Positions 55,493 through 64,000 of a stretch of DNA of 64,000 nucleotides are shown here, one piece after another. This DNA is from Oscheius onirici (Eukaryota; Nematoda; Chromadorea; Rhabditida; Rhabditidae). The notes under the pieces are model-generated. The model was given only the letters and a program-made list of their open reading frames with translations, searched no databases and was not told the DNA's origin. The number at the start of each line of letters is the position of its first letter. Within the stretch, counting starts at the first letter, position 1. The stretch covers positions 9,672,064 through 9,736,063 of the forward strand of contig OW051468.1 in the NCBI GenBank assembly GCA_932521025.1, written 5' to 3'. Both the position numbers and the translations under genes were made by a program.

Positions 55493-58400
55493 CTATTCTC
55501 TGACATAATTTCCCGGGAACAATCCTGACCGGCCATTGAATTTTCCTGTCCACCAGCCACTTTCGTCTGAAACCAATAATATACACATAATCTTTTTGAA
55601 CCAACGTTTTTCTATCAGTTCAACTTCTTCGTCTTTTCTGAAAGACAACTCGTCTGTATCTTGAGCATCATAATCGTAGAGCGCGTAGACGACCGGATGA
55701 AGACGCGGCTTCGCTGGAGGTTTTGGTTTTGGCGCTCTTTGAGGAGCATTCGCTCCATTTCCAACAGACATCGCAGCAAATGGAGTGGCCACACCTCCCA
55801 TTTGAGCCGGATTAACTGAAAACAAATTGACAGATCTGTGTAATATCCCCAAGCCAGTATAATTTCAGGCATATAACAAGTTAAGGAAAAAGATGCTGAC
55901 CGGAGTACTGTAATTTCGGCTGTTTAATGACTAAAATACACAAAAAGAGCAAAGATGACTCACATCCTCCACCGCCATGAGCCGGCGCAACTGGCGTCGA
56001 GTCAGCGTTCGACGGTCTCCGATTGACAATCGAGGAAGGCAGTTGATCGGTGAGACCATTATTGTCTCGCTTGTACGGGTTGTAGTTCTGTGGAGGAGGC
56101 GGCTGATTGAAGCTGGGACTGGGCATAGCCCCTCCGCTGATCGAATTCTTCTTTTGAGAAGTCCTTCTGGTGGAAATCCGTCTCGTATCTTCTTTTCTCT
56201 TGTATCCAGCAGCCGGACGTTGCATCGAAGGTCCTGAGAATACATTTATTAATTTCATGAAACGACTCACTTGTAGTATTCGCCAAGCCTGATCCAATGT
56301 TAACTGTCAGAGTGTTACTCTTTGTTATGAGTACAGTCCTGGAATCTCCAGATGGATCTCTAAAAAAATGAAAATGATCCAAAAGACTCTTTTTCCTGCA
56401 CATACTTCTGAAACAGAACAGTCCTCGTTCCGCCTCCAAAACGGGACTTTTTCAGCGTGATAGTATGTTGATTCTTGAATTCCAGCTGCAGAAGACCGCC
56501 ATTTGTTCTCTCCTTGTACTTTTTACTGAACATTTGGGTTAGAGGAAGTGGAAAAAATAACCTCAGAGTGGTTAGAAATTCGGTCTTAAAAGGTGTTTCG
56601 ATCAAAGAGGTGAAGTCGTCTCTTACATAGACAACGAGGAACTGAAAAAAAGATAATATTGTTTTTATCTGAAACGAACATCGTCTTGGTATGGCGAAAG
56701 TCCAATGCATAGAATCTTAGGGAGATCTATCTGCCTAAATGATCGTTACAGTCCACTATCTTTAAAGGGCTAACCTTTTGATGACCTCGACAATCTTTCC
56801 CTTATTCGGACCCTGCTTGGCCTTCTCCCTTCCGATAAAGGTCAGATTCTTTGACGTGAGCAAAAGGTCCAGCTTGGAGACTTTGAATCGGCGGTCGTAC
56901 TTATTGGCTGTCGCTGCGAATTCAACTCTTTCTCTTTTGCCAACCAAGGACTGAAATTTGGATTTGTAAAGAATATTAACGATAAGAAATGCACGCCTGT
57001 CTCGGTCCTGTAGTATCTTTTTTCGAGACCAATTTACCTGCAATTCTGGATGATACTCCAGTCCGATGTAGTCTCCAACAAAGTTTCGATTGAGTGAGAA
57101 CCGTCTTCTTTCCTTCTTCCCAAAGAACAGATCAGACGCATTTTCCTTCTCCTTAGCATGTCGTTCTCTCGCGTGATGTTGTCTCCAAGCCTTCTGGATC
57201 ACTCGGGCATACCCGTCATATCTTCTTTCACGCCTCTCTTCGAGCAAGAACAACTAAAGAAAACTGTGTGATCTGTACAAACACTTACAGATTCTGGATT
57301 CTTGATGAAAATCTTGCTCTTGCCCATCTGGTACTGATCCCTGTCCATATTCACAGCACGGATTATAATCTACGCGTTGCTAAATATTGCCCAATCAGAT
57401 TCTTACCTCACAACCCTGTTTCGGATCACCTCGCCAATGTGGCCAGGTCTGCTCGCTCAGAATCGCATACCGCCAAAGAAACTTGGAAAAATCTCGTCTA
57501 TATGCGAAGCCGGCTCTTCGGACCCGAATGTTTTCTCTCAAGCCAAGATATTCCACCTGATGACGTACTCTTAACGTTCTCTGTTTTTCAATACTGTTTT
57601 GCGGCGCTACCTCTGATCCTCCCAATCACCTGCTCTCTTCGTCTCATTCGGCTTGATACACCTCACGTAATGGGGAGTACACTTCATCAGAGAGTCCACC
57701 AGAACATTGGCTTGACTCTTAAAGAAAACTGATATAGGAGGTACCACTTGAGACTCACTCTAATTTTAAAAGAGAAAGTTGTCGGTCTTTTGCCAGCAGT
57801 CACAACCTGTTGATCAGCGAATAGGGAGCGGAGGAAGTTGCTGAAAGATAGAACATTATTCATCAGGCATCTTTGTTAGATCATTTTTTAAATTTCGACT
57901 GTCCGGGACTCGAATCATTTCTCGAGAGAGTTATGACGGATACTTACTTTGAGCTCTGTTGCATAAGCAGGACCAGGTCAGAGTTCAAGACATCTCTATT
58001 CCGGTCACAAAAGCCATCGACATTGTAAAGTACCTACAAAAGTTTCTGGTTTTATTCTTTTTGTCAAACTCACGTCTCCAGCGTAGTGTTTAATCAGAAA
58101 AGCACCAGCTCCTTGTTGGAAGTGAGGATGTTGACCTACTCGTTTCGTGAGACTTTGGAGCATCTGCTGGTCCACTCCTTCAGACTGTCCATGAATCTGA
58201 GCACATGTATCGTCAAGCAGAGCCATAATTCCTGGTGGATTCTTTCCTTCGATGAGATCACAGACAATTTTGTTGTTAAAATAGTCTATTTCTGTCCACT
58301 GGATTCCTTCCCGAACGTACTCTTCCTGCTCTGCCTTCAATGTCAGTTCAATGAAAATCTGTTGCAGCTTCTCATTTACAAAGTTGATGCTAGAGAGAAC

Positions 58401-60007
58401 ATTTATCCGGTTTGCTTATTGGAACTCACCAGAATTGCTCAAAGCCATTACTGTCAAAAATTTCGAAGCCGTAGATATCGAGAATTCCGACAGAGAGACC
58501 GGAATCTTTACCAGATGAAACGGCAAGAGCTTTGTTCACAACGGATACTGAAGAGATTAATCTCAAGACAAAAAAAATTTACCCAAATGGTCGAAGAGCC
58601 TGGAATAGATGGCTTTGACCCACGCATCTCTTGTATAATTTGCCTGTTCCACATTTAAATTTACGTCAATTTCTTCCGTCTTGTTGCCCCATCTGGAAGA
58701 AACGAATAACTTGTTTTGTTTTCAGGAATTCTCACTTGCTCTCCAATTTCTTTGAGGTGAGCTTGTGTTTGATCGTAGCAGATGGAATTCCCAATAAGAA
58801 GGAAGGGTATTCCAAATCTGCAAATGATGACTTATAAATGTTTTGAATATTCTCATATTCTCAAAAACTGAGCTTACATTAATGATCACAGCAATGGGAA
58901 AAACTCACAGTCATCGCTCTGTACAGCAGCAAAATTCCTGTCCTCGACGAAAGAAATGTTTCCCAGATGAAGTACAGCTGAGACGAGTTGAAGTACTTCC
59001 AGCTGCTGGGCTTCGTTGAATCCGACTACGCCCATAGCATGCAGGGTGCTTTGGAACTCTTTGGCATCGTCTGTATCGTGGGCTTTGGTCACGCCGCTCT
59101 GGTTCAGATACTGGTAGTAGTCGAGCTCTCCAATGCCCAGATTCTCTGAAAATGGTCATTTATACATTCTGCTTCAGATCTTACTCTTAAGATTCTGGTC
59201 GGCTCCTGCAATCATCTGGTAGAAAATGTGAAAATTTCTGTCTCCTTTGCTCTGTCTCACCACTCGAGACTTTTCCAGAAGAAAGTTTGACAACTAAAGT
59301 GAAATATGATCACAGAGTATTTGACTACTCACTTTTCCTCCCACCGGTTCTCCTCCTCGGCTGAAAATAATCTCCACATACTTTCCGAACCGAGAAGAGT
59401 TCCAATTGCGAATTGTGGCAGCATTTCCGAAGGCTTCCAGAAGAGGATTCGATTGGAGAATGACCTCTTTCACGTGCTAAATTTAAAAAAAAGTAAAGGA
59501 GACTCTTAGTAATCAGACGAACCTGAACACTCTTCCCTCCACCAGATATCCTCGAGATGTAGTTCATGATATATTTTGCTGCAACTGTCTTTCCGGCACC
59601 CGATTCTCCAGAAATGATCACACATTGTGACTCGTTGTCAATTAGCATATTTCTGAACTTTCTCTAGAAAAGGATCAAAAATGTAGCTCTACCTATACAT
59701 GTTGTCAGCGAGAGCATATATGTGCGGCGGGTTCTCGTACTGTGCCGCTCCCTGGTACTGTTCCATGTCCTTTTCAGTAAAGTATGGCATCTGTTTAAAT
59801 GGATTGACTGAGATCAAAACTGGGCCGATGTACGTCTGAAAGTTTTGATTCTTTCGGTTCGATATCATCTCTTACGAATATACTGTTCCCGTGTAGTCTC
59901 TTCTTCAAATTTTCCACAATCGCTTCCTCTGAGAGCTTCGACAGCAGAACCATGTCATCCACTCCCACATGCTGTACATTGACGTTACTTTGCCAATGAA
60001 AAACCAT
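55493..60007 (-). CDS. hum-1: Long-tailed class I myosin (MYO1E/F-like)
   Basis: Many exons encode a complete long-tailed myosin I. The motor has [20 protein letters not shown], the P-loop [17 protein letters not shown], switch [14 protein letters not shown], switch [17 protein letters not shown] and [20 protein letters not shown]. The actin-binding end is [16 protein letters not shown], followed by the converter [17 protein letters not shown]. One IQ motif ([16 protein letters not shown]) binds calmodulin. The tail has a lipid-binding TH1 ([34 protein letters not shown]), a Pro/Gln/Asn-rich TH2 and an SH3 domain ([36 protein letters not shown]) that ends at the stop (55493). It links membranes to actin, as in endocytosis. 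The start ATG directly follows a ttttccag acceptor. hum-1 is the C. elegans member of this class. Confidence 0.92.
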
Positions 60008-60925
60008 CTGGAAAACAACTTCTGAATAATGAAAAAAGTGAATGTGTGATTTGGAGGTTTATGTGGATCGGAGAGAAAGAGAAGAAGAAGCCCGAGGCTT
60101 GGGAAACAAAGCTGGCGGGAAATTCGGGCCCGCACACTCTGCAAACAGAACAAACATCGATCGTTTGTCCTTTTTGCATGATAAGGGGAAAGGCAACTTC
60201 GTTGAGACATCAATAACGTACGATTTTTCAGTAAAAGCCGCTTAAAAAGTTCGTCAGAAGGACTTGAAATGTCTTTCACACACGTTGTTTTGCAATTTCT
60301 GCTGAAACACTACCCCAACCTACATATTTCTCTCAGAGTATTGAGCTTCAAAGTTGTGAAAACAAAACTGTCAGCTGGCTTTAAATTGTGATATAGAACC
60401 TCTGATGAAAATAAAAGCAGATTCAGCCAAAAGTTACCGTATCTCCACCTCCGTCTATGTACAATAATTAGGTTTGCGTCCAAACCTAAAGAAAAATGTG
60501 AAAAGAAAAGTCGGAGTGACTCAAAAGAAGACATCTGGAGACGATTGAGTCACAGAATTGGTCTGAAAGAGTTGAAAATGTGCGTCAGCTGGTCTGACTC
60601 ATGGAAGTGGCCGGGTCAACAAGCCCCACAATCCGGACAATCGGTCGGGAAAAGACGAGCGGCGGAGAATTATATGGAAAGAGGAGGTGAAGTGGTCAAG
60701 ATGACAGGTGAATGGAGGCTAATACCCAACGGGCAGGACGCTCCCTATTCGGTTTCAAGGTGGCTGGCCTGAGTCATCGATCAATACGGCACGGTATTAG
60801 TGCCGCCAAAATTGGATACCTGCTGTCTTCTACCTTCTCCTAGATGCAACTGGAATAAAATTTAATTTACAAGATGAGTAGAACAAATAAATAAATGAGA
60901 TCAAGTTACATATAAAAAGAGTTTT
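60008..60925. other. Upstream region of the myosin gene
   Basis: No supported exon. Open frames here have no splice or start context. A short first exon or 5' UTR of the myosin may lie in it. Confidence 0.35.
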
Positions 60926-62908
60926 TTACTTTTTCAACTTCTTCTTCGTTGGCTCTCCTTCTTCAACGTAGCCTTTCGGCTTCTCCAATTTGAAGCCGTG
61001 TAATTCGCACCAGCCAAGAGGAAGAAGATCCTTTGAACTGAGAAGGGCCAAAAGTTTCTTTTCAGTTATAAAAACGTACTCTATGTCAAAATATTGGTCG
61101 TAACCATTTTCCCAACCGTCGAAATGTACCATGATGAGACGTCCTTTGATGCCGACAACGGTCGCAGGGCAGACGAGCAAATTTTCGACCATGTCCGAAG
61201 CTTCCAGTTTGGCTCCAATCTGAAAATCAACCTTGAGCCTAAACTGTTTTGAAGCTTACCTTGAACTCGGCCAATCTTGTAGTAGAAGGGGCTGCTTTGA
61301 AGAAGTTTTCCGGGGCGGCTGAAGCCTTGGTTTCCTTGAGGTATTCGGTCCAGTCGAAATTGTCCTCGTCTGAATTGTCACCTATCAAAAATGAGTAAGA
61401 CAGAAAGCTACCTTCAGGATTCATGAGTTCCAACCAGTGTTTTTGAGCATATCCGACGGGGAACATCAGTGGCGAGGTGCAGTGCAGAGGAATACAATCC
61501 GACTCCATGTCGGGCCCGTCAATGCCAATTTTCAGATATCCGTCCTGAATTTTTCAGTTAAATTAAGTGAATTAGCTTACTTCTAACAGCTCAAGTACTG
61601 TTGCCACATGTAAGTCTCTAACAGTCGATCCAAGAGGATCCATCAATTCGAATTTCATTCCTTTCTGCCATCCAGAACTTGTTTCGGTCTAAAAAGTGTC
61701 TAAAAATGTAAGAGATGTAATGTGATACGTTATGTTTCTTCCATTCTGTCAGCTGTTCCGGTGTGACGTCATTCGGATGGTACTGTGGCTTGGCTCCGTT
61801 CCTCTGTGCCTCGGCAATGTTCTGAGCATGTCTCTTGTAATCCGACTTGGCTGCAATGTCGTAATTATTCCTGGCAGCCCATCCAACGGGGAGCAGGAAG
61901 AAGCTGCTCTGATCAACCCAGAAGTCGTTTTCGGCTCCGTACTGAAAGAAGTGGATAAATTAGACAAGAACTTGCCTGTCGATCATCTTCAGACTGAGTG
62001 TCGCAGTCGTTTTTCATGACAACCACGTTGACTCTTCGACCTATGACAGCTTTAATACGAGCCGGACGAACTCTTGATGACACGGAATAGTCGAGAAGTT
62101 CGAGACGCTGGCCAACCTGAATAAGTTCATTTCAAAATATAGAAGATCAGTCACCTTTAGACGGCTCTGTTGATTGATTTTGTCTCTGTCGTTAAAGAAC
62201 TCATCATCGACGGTTTGATAGAATTCGATGCCTTTCAGCAGCTCTTCCATGGCCTTTTCGAAATCGCCCTCTTCTTTCCATCTGGCTTCCAGAAATGCTG
62301 GTGGAATACAGACATTGTCATCGTCGGCGTCGAAGTCACTGAAAGAAAGTCAATGCATATCTTACGGGGAAACATACGAGAGTCCATGGACGCCTTTGGA
62401 TCCGATGTTAACGAAGAAGTCGTGTTCTGCCTCGTCATGATTGGCGCCAATCCACCGCATCAAAGCTCTGTAGCCGACAATCTTGAAAACGAAAGACTTC
62501 AAGAAGAAATAACAAAAACCTAACCTTTTTGACAGTAGCTAACCAAAGAACTCGAATACGGGGATCAAGGGCACGTTTGTAGTCCTTCACCTCGACGAAA
62601 AGCTGGAAAAAATTGTATTGAGCGTTCGAAAAAGTCACAAACCACAATGGGAGCCAGGGGATTGGAAATGTGTTCGATGTACTCGCGGAGGACGTGATCC
62701 CGGAAGACTGCGACTGGAACAGCCTTCTCCGGACAGCCGACTGGCTTCTCGGTCGTGTTTTCATCTACAACTATTTCTAAAACAATGGTTGATATAAAAT
62801 ATATGGAAGTGGTCTACTTTTTAGGAAGTCGTTCCAGTGATACGACTCGGCATAGTTTGAGCTCTTCGTTACATTGTCGACATGCTCAATGTCGAAAATT
62901 AGAGGCAT
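60926..62908 (-). CDS. lin-61: Four-MBT-repeat chromatin protein, LIN-61-like
   Basis: The start ATG is three bases after a ttttttcag acceptor. Successive blocks show the MBT-repeat pattern. NYAESYHWNDFLK, VLWLATVKKIVGYRALMRW and GVHGLS make repeat 1. RLKVGQRLELLDYSVSSRVR, YGAENDFWVDQSSFFLLPVG and W make repeat 2. KGMKFELMDPLGSTVRDLHV and FPVGYAQKHWLELMNPEG make repeat 3. NFDWTEYLKETKASAAPENF, LLVCPATVVGIKGRLIMVHF and DGWENGYDQYFDIES..GWCE make repeat 4. The C-terminus is lysine-rich (EEGEPTKKKLKK). MBT repeats bind methylated histone lysines. C. elegans LIN-61 has four, binds H3K9me and represses vulval and heterochromatic genes. MBTR-1 is a similar paralogue and cannot be excluded. Confidence 0.8.
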
Positions 62909-63170
62909 AGCCTGAAAAAAGACGACTAAACTGCTGAGTGATATAGAAAAAGGCAAAGTTAGTCGAGTAAAAGAGTTTAAATGGCGGTGACTGCTTACAA
63001 TTCGCTGGGACAAATCTCCTCGCGTTGAGACCAACAATATAGCTCTCGTTCTTTGCCAAACTTATGAACTAGCTATCAGAGTTATTTTTGTTAGATTTTT
63101 AGCATGAAATTAATGGAGGAAGCAGTGATAATGTATCGTTTTTTGTGAAAAGAGTTCATTTCTATGCGTT

Positions 63171-63556
63171 TTTTGGTTGTACTGCAGTAGGCGCCTCAGT
63201 TCGTTCAAACTTCCTTGAAGTTTCTTTTTTCTCCATTTTTCTTCTATTTTTGGCATTTCTAAGCAAGTTCATCGAGTTCTGCGTGTAAAAAACCTCCTGG
63301 ACGTAAAATTTGGTCGAAAATAACATGAAACAGACGCTTTCCCTTCATAAACCGTTCTCGGTAATTTTCCTATTTCTAACTTTTTTTCGACCAATGTGAA
63401 CACCAAGGGGGTTGTTTTACACGCTGAATCGATTAAATACGGTAACAAACTTGGAAAATGAAAGAAAACAGGTGAAAAACAAAGATATATAGGCAAATTA
63501 AAAAATGGCGTCAATTTTTTTGAACGAACTGAAGCGCCTACTGCAGTACAACCAAA
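63171..63556. mobile_element. MITE, TTTGGTTGTACTGCAG family, copy 2
   Basis: The ends are ttggttgtactgcagtaggc and its perfect complement gcctactgcagtacaacca, continuing as cgcctcagttcgttcaaa. The length is the same 386 bp as the copy at 7708-8093, but the terminal repeats are better kept. Confidence 0.9.
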
Positions 63557-63854
63557 TGTTCTTTTAGGAAATGAAAAAGAAACCTTTGCATACTGTACCA
63601 GGTTTTATCGTGGTGAGACCCAAATTAGCGCCCAGTCCTTTAAACCAACCTCCAAACATTGTTCTGCTGCCACTTCAATAAATTTACAATTTTTTTTACT
63701 TCATACTATGGTGCAGACAAATGTAACCCCAGACGCTAAACTGTTGAAATAAAGAAAGCAAACTTGTTGAGGAGTTATCTTTCTGTGTTTTCGTCATGTT
63801 ATCATGCTTTTCACTTTTCACTACGTCTTCTTTCCTCTAGTTTCTTCCTAGAAC

Positions 63855-63965
63855 ATGAAGCGGGTAATTTTTACCAAATCGAGCTCATTCGGAAGATGTT
63901 TACTGTCGTCTGCGGCTGCGAAGAGCCGATTACCTGCAGATATCACCATTCCTCTAGCAATCGAA
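63855..63965 (+). CDS. First exon of a gene running off the window, likely mitochondrial preprotein
   Basis: An ATG three bases after a cttcctag acceptor opens a 37-codon exon that ends at a gtattt donor. It encodes MKRVIFTKSSSFGRCLLS, SAAAKSRLPADITIPLAIE. The first 28 residues are Arg/Lys/Ser-rich without acids, typical of a mitochondrial targeting sequence. The rest of the gene lies beyond 64000. It is divergent from the lin-61-like gene. Confidence 0.45.
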
Positions 63966-64000
63966 GTATTTCTGTCTATTTCTAATATAAATTATCATTT

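Overview
This window reads as nuclear DNA of a free-living-type (rhabditid) nematode. The genes have many short introns of about 35-60 bp with GTAAG/GTGAG donors and TTTCAG/TTTAG acceptors, and several begin a few bases after a TTTCAG-like acceptor, as expected of trans-spliced messages. The gene set is animal: furin/kpc-1, FoxF-like forkhead, MNX/HB9 homeobox, four-MBT LIN-61-like protein, long-tailed class I myosin, septin, ARPC5 and PIGN. It also holds nematode-style families such as FBA/F-box-like paralogues, galectin and secreted Gly/Cys/Pro-rich proteins. I cannot name the species.

Layout. 0-14.2 kb: the 3' end of an unidentified gene, an inverted fragment of an F-box-like gene, an orphan 215-aa gene, a secreted Gly/Cys/Pro protein, an orphan single-pass membrane protein with an inverted partial copy beside it, a forkhead gene, a tiny secreted protein and a TMEM134-like membrane protein. 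16.3-22.2 kb: a tandem-repeat galectin, two tandem small genes that read as acyl-carrier-protein folds without the phosphopantetheine serine, and two FBA/F-box-like paralogues. 22.2-28.1 kb: gene-poor DNA with a few candidate exons on the minus strand, upstream of a furin-type convertase (28.1-31.1 kb). 32.1-39.1 kb: a coiled-coil tail-anchored protein, then a minus-strand run of B3GNTL1-like galactosyltransferase, inositol monophosphatase and Tctex-type dynein light chain, then ARPC5. 39.2-49.5 kb: PIGN on the minus strand, a divergent plus-strand pair (SECISBP2-like L7Ae protein and acyl-protein thioesterase), a septin and NSA2. 49.6-64 kb: an MNX homeobox gene, a tiny secreted protein, an aldo-keto reductase, small membrane-protein candidates, a class I myosin, a LIN-61-like MBT protein and the first exon of a further gene.

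Themes. (1) Introns and intergenic gaps are packed with short palindromic MITE-like elements; at least eight kinds with terminal inverted repeats are visible, several in multiple copies, and some lie next to splice sites. (2) Partial gene copies in inverted orientation recur: the F-box-like gene tail, the 3' half of the membrane-protein gene, and one first-exon fragment. (3) Several introns must begin with GC rather than GT, judged by phase and homology. (4) Two close head-to-tail gene runs look like operons. The most unusual biological item is the pair of serine-less ACP-like genes at 17.8-18.7 kb.
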